Shown here one piece after another: positions 1 through 7,304 of a stretch of DNA of 13,489 nt. Position 1 is the first letter of the stretch. Every line of letters begins with the position of its first letter. The stretch covers positions 1 through 13,489 of the forward strand of contig RKRX01000133.1 in assembly GCA_007571185.1 (NCBI GenBank), written 5' to 3'. The notes beneath the pieces are model-generated. The model was given only the letters and a program-made list of their open reading frames with translations, did no database searches and was not told the origin of the DNA. Position numbers and translations under genes: made by a program. This stretch comes from Oceanicaulis sp. Its GTDB lineage: Bacteria > Pseudomonadota > Alphaproteobacteria > Caulobacterales > Maricaulaceae.

Positions 1-123
1 CACAGATACTGCATCAATGGTCTCCGCCCGCAGCTCGTCAGCTAGGGATTTGAGAAAATTCAAATCGCGGTTCCTGAGATCCTGCGGCGATGAAATCTGG
101 TCCAAATGCGGTGTATCGGGCAT
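1..123 (-). CDS. dxs: 1-deoxy-D-xylulose-5-phosphate synthase, N-terminal fragment (runs off left edge)
   Basis: Only the first 41 codons are inside the window. DXS condenses pyruvate and glyceraldehyde-3-phosphate with thiamine diphosphate, the first step of the MEP isoprenoid pathway in the cytoplasm. The translation starts [18 protein letters not shown] and continues through [18 protein letters not shown]. This matches the family's N-terminus (a T-x-x-L-D-x-I-x-x-P-x-D-L block followed by L-A-x-E-L-R-x-E). The ATG at 121-123 is preceded by AAAGGAA with 7 bases of spacing, a good ribosome site. The gene begins 35 bases after the ispA stop on the same strand, and ispA-dxs adjacency is common in proteobacteria, which supports the call. 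All catalytic motifs lie outside the window. The call rests on the short N-terminal match plus synteny. Confidence 0.9.
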   Translation of the reverse strand, partial: MPDTPHLDQISSPQDLRNRDLNFLKSLADELRAETIDAVSV

Positions 124-158
124 ATGTCGGTTCCTTTTGTCTTTTTAACCTGAAGACA

Positions 159-1049
159 TCAGGACTGGCGCGCCAGGATATGGTCGATGACTTCATGCAG
201 TCCTCCAGCTCGGTCGCCGAACGGATCCAGATGCGCCTTGGCCTGATCGGCCAAGCGTATAGCCCGGTCCCGGGCCCCTTCAACTCCTAGGATGGACACA
301 AACGTGGCTTTCCCCTGATCTGCATCCTTGCCGATACGTTTTCCCGTCCGACGGTCATCCCCCCTGGCGTCCAACAGATCGTCCACGATCTGGTAGCACA
401 GTCCCAGATCGTGCGCGAACCCTTCCAGCGCCAGGCGCACATCCCCATCGGCCCCGGCGATCACCGGGCCCGCCTCAACGCAGAAACTGATTAGCGACCC
501 AGTCTTCATACGTTGACAGCGAGTGATAATAGTGATGTCCTCGACCTCTCCAGTCTTGATTGCCATATCGATCATCTGACCGCCAACCATGCCGCGTGGC
601 CCAGAGGCGCGCGCCAACCGCAACACCAGTTCGGCGCGCACCGCTGAACTGGCATGAGTTTCGGGATCAGCCAGCAGTTCGAACGCCTGAGACTGAAGAG
701 CATCGCCCACCAGCACTGCTGTGACTTCATCATACTCGCGGTGAACAGTGGGACGGCCCCGGCGCAGATCATCATCATCCATACAAGGCAGATCGTCATG
801 GACTAAGGAATAGGCATGCATGCATTCTACCGCGCACGCAGCGTGCAGAAGCGCCTGTTCATCCGCATCTACAAGACGCCCGCTCTCAATCAGAAGATAA
901 GGCCGCAATCGTTTTCCCGGTCCCAACGCCGCATAGCGCATGGCCGAAATCAGGTGCTTTTCAGGACCGGTCGGGCAGGGCAGCAAATCATTCAACGCCA
1001 CGGTCACCCGATCCGCCAGCGCAGCCAGATAGTCTTGAAACGTACTCAT
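159..1049 (-). CDS. ispA: Farnesyl diphosphate synthase (polyprenyl synthetase family)
   Basis: This 296-residue protein has the usual length for bacterial IspA, which condenses IPP with DMAPP and GPP to make farnesyl diphosphate for undecaprenol, quinone and hopanoid synthesis. The visible landmarks are GKRLRP (45-50, pyrophosphate binding), the first aspartate-rich motif in HDDLPCMDDDDLRRGRP (84-100), GGQMID (156-161), the K-T-G-x-L block (182-185) and the second aspartate motif DDLLD (223-227), followed by the GK-x-x-GKD segment (236-242). The first motif has the two extra residues between its aspartates, and the HAYSLVHDD context is typical of type II bacterial FPP synthases rather than long-chain enzymes. 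The start ATG at 1047-1049 overlaps the stop of the upstream CsaA-like gene by 4 bases (ATGA), so translation is probably coupled. dxs follows 35 bases downstream, giving an isoprenoid operon. Confidence 0.95.
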   Translation of the reverse strand: MSTFQDYLAALADRVTVALNDLLPCPTGPEKHLISAMRYAALGPGKRLRPYLLIESGRLVDADEQALLHAACAVECMHAYSLVHDDLPCMDDDDLRRGRPTVHREYDEVTAVLVGDALQSQAFELLADPETHASSAVRAELVLRLARASGPRGMVGGQMIDMAIKTGEVEDITIITRCQRMKTGSLISFCVEAGPVIAGADGDVRLALEGFAHDLGLCYQIVDDLLDARGDDRRTGKRIGKDADQGKATFVSILGVEGARDRAIRLADQAKAHLDPFGDRAGGLHEVIDHILARQS

Positions 1050-1411
1050 GGCACACGCGCGCTATTGGGAGCTTTTCCCTCAGGTTTGAGCAAAACAACC
1101 GCGCCCTCGGCATCATGCACGCCGATCGCCAGAACCTCAGAGCGCGCCGGACCGGTCTGGCGAGGAGGAAGATCTACAACGTCCACCCCTCTCTGCCCTG
1201 CTAGCGTTTCGGGGGTGCAGTGATTGATAATCTGCGCCGAGCTTTTATGCTTACCAATTCCAGAACCGAAATCGATCCACAGTCTGATCGAGGGCTTGCG
1301 CGCCTTGGAAAACGGGTTGGCACGCACCACCGCATCCAACCAGATGTCAACCAGAAAGAGCGGCTCGGGATCAATGAGAGTGAGTACCGGCTCGTTGGAC
1401 ACTCCGCTCAC
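1046..1411 (-). CDS. CsaA-like tRNA-binding-domain protein
   Basis: This 121-residue protein is almost entirely one OB-fold tRNA-binding domain of the CsaA type. Recognisable blocks are the F-x-V-D-I-x-L start (about 19-25), [16 protein letters not shown] (34-49), the GKHKSSAQI stretch (53-61, usually ...KKSSAQIT), a [13 protein letters not shown] block (82-94) and a C-terminal [18 protein letters not shown] segment. In Bacillus CsaA is a small dimeric protein described as an export-related chaperone and homologous to the C-terminal domain of Met-tRNA synthetase; its role in alphaproteobacteria is not settled. The GTG start at 1409-1411 overlaps the xseB stop (GTGA), and its own stop overlaps the ispA ATG, so it is translationally locked between those two genes. 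A slightly later in-frame GTG is a possible alternative start. The domain call is firm; the cellular role is unknown to me. Confidence 0.85.
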   Translation of the reverse strand: MSGVSNEPVLTLIDPEPLFLVDIWLDAVVRANPFSKARKPSIRLWIDFGSGIGKHKSSAQIINHCTPETLAGQRGVDVVDLPPRQTGPARSEVLAIGVHDAEGAVVLLKPEGKAPNSARVP

Positions 1412-1653
1412 CCCAGATCAACCGTCTCAGCAGACAAGACGCCATCAGCGTCCACCACAATCTTGTCCACCTTCAATTTGGCATCCTTCAAACAAGCTTC
1501 GCAGTGGGCTTTCAAGGCCGCACCGCGTTCATACATGGTGATAGATTCATCAAGCTCGACTTCACCACGCTCAAGCTGAGCCACAATCGATTCGAGCTCA
1601 GCCAACGCCCCCTCAAAGCTCAGGGTCGCAATATCGCTCGGAGCCTCCATCAT
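1408..1653 (-). CDS. xseB: Exodeoxyribonuclease VII small subunit
   Basis: XseB is the small subunit of exonuclease VII, which binds several-fold to XseA and degrades single-stranded DNA in the cytoplasm. The protein carries the family signature: a [21 protein letters not shown] stretch near the N-terminus, then [19 protein letters not shown] and an [11 protein letters not shown] segment. I chose the ATG at 1651-1653 (81 residues, the normal family size) because AGGAAAGG lies 8-15 bases upstream. The frame stays open to a GTG at 1687-1689, which would add 12 residues without a good ribosome site. The large subunit gene xseA is not in the window, as is common. xseB next to ispA and dxs is a classic order, here interrupted by one small gene. 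Confidence 0.93.
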   Translation of the reverse strand: MMEAPSDIATLSFEGALAELESIVAQLERGEVELDESITMYERGAALKAHCEACLKDAKLKVDKIVVDADGVLSAETVDLG

Positions 1654-1727
1654 CGCTTTCGCCTTTCCTGCTGTTTTGTAAACCACCACAAACGCGAAAC
1701 CTGCACGACAATCAAGCCGGACATATG

Positions 1728-2348
1728 CTAGTGCTTTAGCTCATAACGGCGCCAGGACCAGTACCAGTCCCCGCCATCACGTACACAACGCCAGCCTCGG
1801 TGCTGAAGTTGGGGCCGCAGCATGCGATTGAACCAGCCGTGGGCGAACAGCGCCACCGGCCCAGCCTGTGTCGCTGCAATCAGTTTCGCCGCCGCCGCCG
1901 CCGCGCGCACCTCAGCTTGCGCCCGGCTTTCCATGTCCCCGTGAAATCCGAACCACCATGAACAGCGGGCGAACACACCCCAATTGCGAGCCTCGAACTT
2001 GCCAGGAAGAGGCGGCGGTGGCAACGGCGCTTCCACGAACAGTGCATTATGTTCGACCGATCGACCACCCGCCGCGACACGCGCGGTTTCCACAGCGCGC
2101 GGCAGCGTGGAGGCATAAAGTGTTTTGGCTTGAGCTGTCTGTTCGATCAGGGAGTCCGGGGCCGTCTGACCAGGCCTCAGCCCGGCGTGATCATAGGCCG
2201 CCCACCAGTCCACATAACCCCGCCAATCCACTCGAGCGCATCGGTCCACCTCGGGCTCGCCATGACGAGCAATAATGATATGGCCTGGCTTGGCCTGAGT
2301 CTCAGCTTGGGGCATTGGCGGCTCAGGGCAATGAAACACGGGGATCAC
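1728..2348 (-). CDS. Histidine phosphatase superfamily protein (phosphoglycerate mutase-like)
   Basis: This 206-residue protein has the two catalytic histidines of the branch-1 histidine phosphatases. The first is in IIIARHGEP (His29 in RHG), the phospho-acceptor. The second is in [12 protein letters not shown] (His170). Between them the [13 protein letters not shown] block (78-90) corresponds to the family's S-x-L-x-R-A-x-E-T-A segment. A proline-rich loop ([14 protein letters not shown], 106-119) and a run of alanines (149-154) lie in the cap region. The substrate cannot be named; members act on sugar phosphates, phosphoproteins or phospholipid-related substrates, and this is not a glycolytic mutase by length. 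The GTG at 2346-2348 has AAGGGG about 11 bases upstream. An ATG at 2313-2315 would also retain the full domain and has only a weak GAG upstream, so the start is uncertain. It lies 74 bases upstream of xseB on the same strand. Confidence 0.8.
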   Translation of the reverse strand: MIPVFHCPEPPMPQAETQAKPGHIIIARHGEPEVDRCARVDWRGYVDWWAAYDHAGLRPGQTAPDSLIEQTAQAKTLYASTLPRAVETARVAAGGRSVEHNALFVEAPLPPPPLPGKFEARNWGVFARCSWWFGFHGDMESRAQAEVRAAAAAAKLIAATQAGPVALFAHGWFNRMLRPQLQHRGWRCVRDGGDWYWSWRRYELKH

Positions 2349-2462
2349 GTCTGCGGCGTCCCCTTACCCGATCAGGCCGACCGCGACGTACGCAGGAACT
2401 CTCCTCAATGCTGAATGTTCGAGCGTAGACGGATCATACCCGCCCTCCGGCACGTAGACAAG

Positions 2463-2884
2463 CTAGGGCGTGCCATCAATTACTTGAGCCATATGAGTGA
2501 ACAAGCCAGGTGTATAGCGGTTTTGAAGGCGGTTCCGGTTTTGGCGTAGCGAGTGGCTATAACCCTGTATTGCGTGAGTTTTTCGAAGAGGTTTTCGATC
2601 AGGTGACGCGCTTTATACAAGAACCTGTCATAGCTGCGCGGCGCTTTACGGTTGGATCTAGGCGGGATGACAGGTTTGATTGAAGCGGCTTTGAGCCGAT
2701 CGCGCACCCGTTCGTTTGCATCATAACCTTTGTCGGCGATCAGTGTACCGGCTTTGATCGCGCCGATCAGCACGTCCGCCCCGTCCAGATCACAGGCTTG
2801 ACCCGGGGTCAGATGAACGTGTGTGGGGTTTCCCAATCCGTCGCACACTACGTGGATTTTACGGCTCAAGCCGCCACTTGATCA
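2463..2884 (-). mobile_element. Degraded IS5-family insertion sequence (one end retained)
   Basis: The transposase remnant is followed, just beyond its TAA stop, by TGATGGCACGCCCTAG on the minus strand, ending near 2463. The stop codon lies only about 15 bases from that point, as expected when an IS5-type transposase gene runs nearly to the terminal repeat, and the CTAG at 2463-2466 fits the YTAR target preference of IS5 elements. No matching inverted copy of CTAGGGCGTGCC was found on the far side, so the other end and the 5' part of the gene appear to be lost. The boundary at 2884 is the limit of recognisable transposase sequence, not a mapped end. The element lies between the histidine-phosphatase gene and the DUF1036 gene and interrupts neither. 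Confidence 0.55.
2480..2869 (-). pseudogene. IS5-family transposase, 3' remnant
   Basis: This is the C-terminal part (about 129 residues) of an IS5-family DDE transposase. It begins at GGLSRKIHVVCDGLGNP, has the second catalytic aspartate in IADKGYDANE, the PPRSNRK-x-PRSYD block, and the glutamate-bearing helix HLIENLFEKLTQYRVIATRY that supplies the third acidic residue, and ends in ...SLIWLK as family members do. The part carrying the first catalytic aspartate is not recognisable upstream. In the same frame a TGA at 2882-2884 directly precedes S-S-G-G-L; CGA there would restore the usual G-R-S-x-GG motif. Upstream of that stop the frame reads K-D-K-E-T-I-G, which resembles the residues normally found there, and then resemblance fades. 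The element is therefore truncated and interrupted. Only TTG is available as a start at 2869, with no ribosome site. Confidence 0.85.
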
Positions 2885-3182
2885 CCCGATAGTTTCTTTG
2901 TCTTTCCTGACTTCAGCACGATACACGTCTCTTTTGCCACGAGAGACGAAAACCCCTTCGCACCCGGCGATGGAAATGCCCAGAACGGTCACTTTCAGGC
3001 CCAAATACGGGGAAGATTTTGCCATGAGTCGTGTACCGTGAGCGAAAACCATCGAAGTCACGATTGTGTCGTCTTTTTCTCGTTAACGATCTCATGCCAA
3101 TCGTTCGGCAAGGTGCACTGGCGAGCGACTGTATAACAGATATTAGGGGACGTGTTCGATGGGCGCCGGCCCTGGCGCGCGC
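2885..3182. other. Gene-poor stretch between the IS relic and the DUF1036 gene
   Basis: About 300 bases hold no gene I can support. Short open frames on both strands (for example a minus-strand frame starting with ATG at 3022-3024 that runs into the TGA at 2882-2884) show no family resemblance. The stretch may include decayed 5' sequence of the IS element. Visible structure: a perfect 7-bp inverted repeat CGTCTCT/AGAGACG at 2926-2932 and 2942-2948 with a 9-base loop, and a GCGCC/GGCGC stem at 3163-3178 just after the DUF1036 stop. Base composition is lower in GC here than in the flanking genes, as expected for non-coding or degraded sequence. Confidence 0.5.
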
Positions 3183-4175
3183 TCATGGCGTGGGTTTCTC
3201 GAAGTCGTCAGGGCCCAGGCGAATGTCAATGCCGCCTGCCTCAGGGGCGGGAGTGGCGCGGAACTGCGCCGTTTCAAAACCAGAGTTCAGGCAATTTTTC
3301 CGGATATTCGAGGTAAAGCGTGATGGAGCAATACAGAACGGTTCCGATCCGCCCGCTAGCGGTTGCAGAATGTCCCCCTTGACAAGCCAGGCGAAAATGA
3401 AGGTTTCGTTGTCATTGAGACGACTGGAGACGGTCCGGGCGCAAGTCCCCGGCGTAATGCGCCACCAGCCCCGAGTTTGCCAATCCTCATCCGCCAGTCG
3501 CGCCACGGCCGCACCTATGGGAGCGCCCGCATCATTGCAGATTTTCAGACCAGCCTTGGCGTTGCGGGCAAGCGCGGCATCGTGCAGAGCCCCGATCAGA
3601 GCCACGCGATCAGAACCGAAGGCGCGCCTTGCGTCCCGTTCAAAGGCCGCTGTCTGGCGACGGGTGCGGCGACCGGCGTAGCCATCAATGACATTGATGT
3701 CATAACCGGCCGCTTGCAACAGTCTTTGTATGCCCGCCTCCCTGGCGCGCGCTCCGAAATCTGTGGGTTCAATCAGGATTGCGCGTTCGGTTTCCGCCTC
3801 CCCAAGCTGGCGGAACTTGCGAGTTTCAAGCCCCGGGGCGTCACAGTCGGTGATGTTTTCGAACGCGAAATCATCTTCAGCCACGCAAACATCTAGTCCG
3901 CCTCGCCATTCACGCACACCGCCCGGATAGGCGCGGGTGGAGCGTGCATATAGGTATTGTTCGGTGTTAGTAACGGGGCCGATCCTGGTGCAATCGCCCG
4001 GGACGATTCGCGCCCAGCCTTCCACCGCCAGCCCGGCGAGGGTGCGCCAGGCTTTGGCGGCCTCGATCACGAAACTGGTTTCATTGCAGACTTGGCCAGC
4101 CTGAGCGGGCGCGCTGATCAGAACGCTCAGGCTGGCCAGAACAAGATAACCGGTTAGCAAAATCGGTTTTAGCAT
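3183..4175 (-). CDS. Exported protein with two DUF1036 domains flanking a peptidoglycan-binding-like segment
   Basis: This 330-residue protein starts with a signal peptide (hydrophobic 4-21, likely cleavage after A-P-A-Q-A at about 26). Two similar halves follow: about 28-122 and 211-306. Each has the DUF1036 pattern VCN-x-T/A near its start, a W-x-R-I-x-P-G-x-C block (54-62; 238-245) and an aromatic F/Y-x-Y/F-A block. Four cysteines recur at nearly identical spacing: 30, 62, 97, 111 and 213, 245, 281, 295. This suggests disulfides in the periplasm. The linker contains IQRLLQAAGYDINVIDGYAG (149-168) followed by R-R-T-R-x-Q-T-A-A-F, which matches a PG_binding_1-type motif. DUF1036 proteins are widespread in alphaproteobacteria with no assigned function known to me. 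The ATG at 4173-4175 has GGAGGCGGAG upstream. It lies 36 bases after engB on the same strand and may be the last gene of that operon. Confidence 0.85.
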   Translation of the reverse strand: MLKPILLTGYLVLASLSVLISAPAQAGQVCNETSFVIEAAKAWRTLAGLAVEGWARIVPGDCTRIGPVTNTEQYLYARSTRAYPGGVREWRGGLDVCVAEDDFAFENITDCDAPGLETRKFRQLGEAETERAILIEPTDFGARAREAGIQRLLQAAGYDINVIDGYAGRRTRRQTAAFERDARRAFGSDRVALIGALHDAALARNAKAGLKICNDAGAPIGAAVARLADEDWQTRGWWRITPGTCARTVSSRLNDNETFIFAWLVKGDILQPLAGGSEPFCIAPSRFTSNIRKNCLNSGFETAQFRATPAPEAGGIDIRLGPDDFEKPTP

Positions 4176-4211
4176 GGACTCTCCGCCTCCATGCGCCCGA
4201 ACCGGCGCAGG

Positions 4212-4868
4212 TCAGGATAACGCCAGAGTGGAGATGGCGCCGCGCAACTCATCCAGGCCATTGCGCCCGGTTGAAGACGTGGCCGAGATTTCCGGGAAGG
4301 CGGCGGGTCGCCCGGCAACCCTGCCGGCTGTTTCTTCAAGCCGTTTGTGAACTTCAGCAGGTGTGAGCTTGTCAATCTTGGTCAACACGACCTGGTATCC
4401 TACGGCTGCGCTGTCGAGAACGTCCATGAGTTCTTCATCAGATGGTTTGATCCCATGGCGGGAGTCGATCAGCAAGAAGACTCGTTTGAGGTTCACCCGG
4501 TTCCACAGATAGCTCCGGGTCAATCGGATCCAGCGTGCGGCGACGTCTTTCGGGGCCTTGGCATAGCCATAACCTGGCAGATCGACGATACGCATCCGGC
4601 CGGACATGTCGAAAAAATTCAGCTCCCGGGTGCGCCCCGGCTCGGTCGAAGCACGGGCGAGTTTTTTGCGTCCGGTCAGGGCATTGATCAGAGAGGATTT
4701 ACCCACGTTGGAGCGCCCGGCGAAGGCGATTTCGGGCATATCGGCATCGGGCAGGTCGTTTATGGAGATCACCCCGCGCATAAAATCGACAGCACCCGAG
4801 AACAATGCGCGGCCAGCCGCCAGACGGACGGCATGTTCAGGATCGGGCGGTGCGGTTGCATCGGACAA
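4212..4868 (-). CDS. engB: Ribosome biogenesis GTP-binding protein YihA/YsxC (EngB)
   Basis: EngB is a small TRAFAC-class GTPase needed for assembly of the large ribosomal subunit. All G motifs are visible in the 218-residue protein: G1 GRSNVGKSS (51-59), G2 threonine in EPGRTRELNFF (T80), G3 DLPGYG (96-101), G4 TKID (163-166) and G5 SATSS (195-199). The FAGRSNVGKSSLINAL and VDLPGYGYAKAP blocks are diagnostic for EngB rather than Era or Der. The length is normal. The gene starts 11 bases after the yidC stop on the same strand, so it is probably co-transcribed with yidC, a common alphaproteobacterial arrangement that joins ribosome assembly to membrane insertion. Confidence 0.96.
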   Translation of the reverse strand: MSDATAPPDPEHAVRLAAGRALFSGAVDFMRGVISINDLPDADMPEIAFAGRSNVGKSSLINALTGRKKLARASTEPGRTRELNFFDMSGRMRIVDLPGYGYAKAPKDVAARWIRLTRSYLWNRVNLKRVFLLIDSRHGIKPSDEELMDVLDSAAVGYQVVLTKIDKLTPAEVHKRLEETAGRVAGRPAAFPEISATSSTGRNGLDELRGAISTLALS

Positions 4869-4879
4869 CGCGGAGTTTC

Positions 4880-6868
4880 CTATTTTTTCCTTCTGCCCCG
4901 TGATTTTTTGGCGGCGGGGTTGGAGTTGACGCGCCGGCCCGGAGCAGCGGTTCCAGCTCTGGCATCATCAGGGGCTTTGGTCTGGACTTCCCCTAAGTTT
5001 CCTGTAACGGATTCAACCCCTGATTCTGTCGGCTTCTCGCCCAGAGCTTGGCTGTCGCTATCGGACAGGTCGGCGGAAACGGGCTGACCGGTCAGCTTGG
5101 CGTGCAGCTTGATCAAATTCCTGTCGAGTTCGGTCTTGACGCCCTGACGGCGCATGATGATGTACTGTTGCGCGATGGTCAGCAGATTGTTCCAGGACCA
5201 GTAGATGATCAGGGCGGCCGGAAAAGGCGCCATCACGATGGTGAAAATCACCGGCAGAAAAGCGAAAATCTGGCGCTGAATCTTGTCCGGTGGCGGCGGG
5301 CTCAGCGACTGCTGGGCCCACATGGTTACACCCATCAGCAATGGCCAGACGCCTAGCGCCAGCACGCCGCCGATGATCGGAATAGCGGAGGGATCATAGG
5401 GCGCCAGGCCGAACAGATTCCACATGGAAGTGGGGTCGGGCGCGGACATGTCCTGAATCCAGCCGAAGAACGGTGCATGGCGGGCGTCCAGTGAGATGAA
5501 CACGGTTTTGTACAAGGCAAAGAAGATTGGAATCTGGGGCAGGATTGGCAGGCAGCCGGCCACCGGATTGATCTTTTCCTTGCGGTATAACTCCATCATC
5601 GCTTTCTGCTGCGCTTGTGGATCGTCTTTGTGACGCTGGCGGATCTCGGTCATTTTCGGCGCCGCCGCGCGCATTTTGGCCATGGAAGCGAAAGCGCGAT
5701 TGTTGAGCGGAAACAGGATCAGTTTGATCAGCAGGGTCACGACCATGATGGCTAGACCGTAATTGCCCAGCAGCCCATAAAAGAAATGCAGAGCGTCGAA
5801 GAACGGGCGGGTCAGGAACCAGAACATGCCCCAGTCAATGGCCATGGTCAGGCGCGGGATGCCCTGACCGCTTTCATAGGCGGCCAGAATCGGCTGGGAT
5901 TTGGCGCCGGCGAAGACATAGGAAGTGGTGGTGACGGACCGGCTGGGCGCTATGGTCTGCGCTTGAGACAGATAATTGGCTTCAAAGATTGGGCGGTCGC
6001 TTCGGTTGATCACGCGGAACTGGGCCCGTATCTGCGGCTTGTCGGCGGGCGCCACGGCCGCTAGCCAGTATTTGGAGGTCACTCCCATCCAGCCGCCCTG
6101 GCCGCTGCGTTCGATCAGGCCCTCATCTTCCCATTTGTTATACTTGCGGTCGATGAGCTGGTCATCGACCACGCCCACCCCGCCTTCGTGCAAGACGAAG
6201 AAATTGGTCAGATCGTCGGGCACGCCATGCTGACGAACCAGCGCATAGGGGCGCAGGGACACCGCTGAGGCGCCGTTATTGGATACGGTGTCGGTGATGG
6301 TAAAAAGATAGTCGTTATCCACAGTGATTTCACGACGGAAGGTCACGTCCCCGGCGCGGTGCTCCAGCATCACCGGTGAGGATGGGGTCAGCACATCGCC
6401 GCTGACGAGAGACCAGTCAGTGTGCAGCCCCGGCAGGTCTGAAGGCGCGTTCGAACCGCCCAGCCAGCCGCCCGCGGCGAACTGATAGCCATCCACGCCT
6501 TCCGGCGTCAGCAGGGTGACAGGCTCCCCCGAACCCACCTCGGTCTCGTAACGCTGTAGTTGCAGGTCATCAAACCGCGCCCCGGTCAAGGACAGAGAGC
6601 CTGACAGCGCCTCGGTGCGAATTTCAATGCGTGGAGCGCCGGACAGGGCGTCATCCCGTGTCATCGCGCTAGATGGCTGGCCCGGGACAAACGCATCGGC
6701 GGGCGCGGTGGGTGCGTCGTCAGTCGGGGTCTCACCTGCAGAGACAGCAACGGCTTCCTGCGCGGCTTCACGCTCGCGCGTCATCGGATCCAGAATGAAG
6801 GCCTGATAGAGAAACAGGATCGCAATCGCGATCACGATTGCCAGAAGGAAATTGCGGTTCTCACCCAT
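4880..6868 (-). CDS. yidC: Membrane protein insertase YidC
   Basis: YidC inserts and folds inner-membrane proteins, alone or with SecYEG. The 662-residue protein has the Gram-negative layout. An N-terminal anchor (about 7-24) follows MGENRN. A linker rich in A, T and P runs to about 75, and a large periplasmic beta-domain (about 75-340) follows. The conserved 60KD_IMP core has membrane segments near 346-390, 440-460, 497-518 and 534-566. In the groove, the position of the conserved positive residue is Lys382 in VTLLIKLILFPLNNRAF, and the FASMAKMR and KINPVAGCLPILPQIPIFFALY blocks match the family. The C-terminal tail (about 595-662) is long, first acidic and polar, then strongly basic (KKSRGRRKK), and could contact the ribosome; this is inference. 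The gene lies 35 bases after rnpA with no yidD between them, and engB follows 11 bases later. Confidence 0.97.
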   Translation of the reverse strand: MGENRNFLLAIVIAIAILFLYQAFILDPMTREREAAQEAVAVSAGETPTDDAPTAPADAFVPGQPSSAMTRDDALSGAPRIEIRTEALSGSLSLTGARFDDLQLQRYETEVGSGEPVTLLTPEGVDGYQFAAGGWLGGSNAPSDLPGLHTDWSLVSGDVLTPSSPVMLEHRAGDVTFRREITVDNDYLFTITDTVSNNGASAVSLRPYALVRQHGVPDDLTNFFVLHEGGVGVVDDQLIDRKYNKWEDEGLIERSGQGGWMGVTSKYWLAAVAPADKPQIRAQFRVINRSDRPIFEANYLSQAQTIAPSRSVTTTSYVFAGAKSQPILAAYESGQGIPRLTMAIDWGMFWFLTRPFFDALHFFYGLLGNYGLAIMVVTLLIKLILFPLNNRAFASMAKMRAAAPKMTEIRQRHKDDPQAQQKAMMELYRKEKINPVAGCLPILPQIPIFFALYKTVFISLDARHAPFFGWIQDMSAPDPTSMWNLFGLAPYDPSAIPIIGGVLALGVWPLLMGVTMWAQQSLSPPPPDKIQRQIFAFLPVIFTIVMAPFPAALIIYWSWNNLLTIAQQYIIMRRQGVKTELDRNLIKLHAKLTGQPVSADLSDSDSQALGEKPTESGVESVTGNLGEVQTKAPDDARAGTAAPGRRVNSNPAAKKSRGRRKK

Positions 6869-6903
6869 GGAAGCAAGCCGTCCCTTGTGTTGAAACGAGG
6901 GCG

Positions 6904-7197
6904 CTAGGCATCCAGATCGCTCTTCGATCTGTGCTCGCGCCGCGCGAGGCTTATCAATGCGGCTTTCACATCGTCAAGCAAGGCTGTCCAGGAACGGTTG
7001 ACTGTCTGAGCGCGCGCAATGAATACATAATCGGTTCCCGCTTGCCCGTGGAGGGGCAAGAGCAGGCATGCAGCGGCGCGCAAACGTCGTCTGGCGCGGT
7101 TGCGGACCACGGCCTTTCCAATTTTTCTGGTGGCGGTGAATCCCGCCCGGAGGGGACCTGCCGGATCATTTTGACGTGGGCGCATTTGGATGACCAC
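6904..7197 (-). CDS. rnpA: Ribonuclease P protein component; true start probably upstream of the first usable codon
   Basis: RnpA binds the RNase P RNA and helps mature tRNA 5' ends. The family core is clear in FTATRKIGKAVVRNRARRRLR, with the conserved RNR element, followed by DYVFIAR. From the GTG at 7195-7197 the protein would be only 97 residues and would lack the usual N-terminal helix and strand. The same frame continues upstream and reads RITRRRDFLRARKAPRVAKPS, which resembles the expected R-x-x-DFL-x-x-R start. Yet no ATG, GTG or TTG occurs in that frame until a stop at 7459-7461, inside the region beyond rpmH. Candidate unusual starts are ATC (7255-7257), ATT (7303-7305) and CTG (7306-7308, overlapping the rpmH TGA). 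The coordinates given are the conservative ones. Position between rpmH and yidC confirms identity. Confidence 0.88.
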   Translation of the reverse strand: MVIQMRPRQNDPAGPLRAGFTATRKIGKAVVRNRARRRLRAAACLLLPLHGQAGTDYVFIARAQTVNRSWTALLDDVKAALISLARREHRSKSDLDA

Positions 7198-7304
7198 CGA
7201 AGGTTTTGCAACGCGAGGCGCTTTCCGTGCGCGCAGAAAATCGCGCCGCCTGGTGATCCGCGCGGCGCGATCGGGATAGTCGGCCCGTTGTAGGGTCGCC
7301 GAAA

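Noticed and set aside
2913..3095. Minus-strand 60-codon frame upstream of the transposase remnant
   Set aside because: No resemblance to transposase N-terminal sequence or any family; low-complexity basic composition typical of a chance frame.
3143..3162. TTAGGGGACGTGTTCGATG as the lost second end of the IS5 element
   Set aside because: It resembles the CTAGGGCGTGCCATC end at 2463 but lies in the same, not inverted, orientation and needs gaps to align; it cannot be the partner terminal repeat.
3163..3178. GCGCC/GGCGC stem just after the DUF1036 stop as a terminator
   Set aside because: The stem is only 5 bp and is not followed by a T-run on the minus strand; GC-rich sequence makes such short stems common.
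3031..3681. Plus-strand open frame over the DUF1036 gene
   Set aside because: Antisense shadow; the minus strand has a signal peptide, duplicated domains and a ribosome site.
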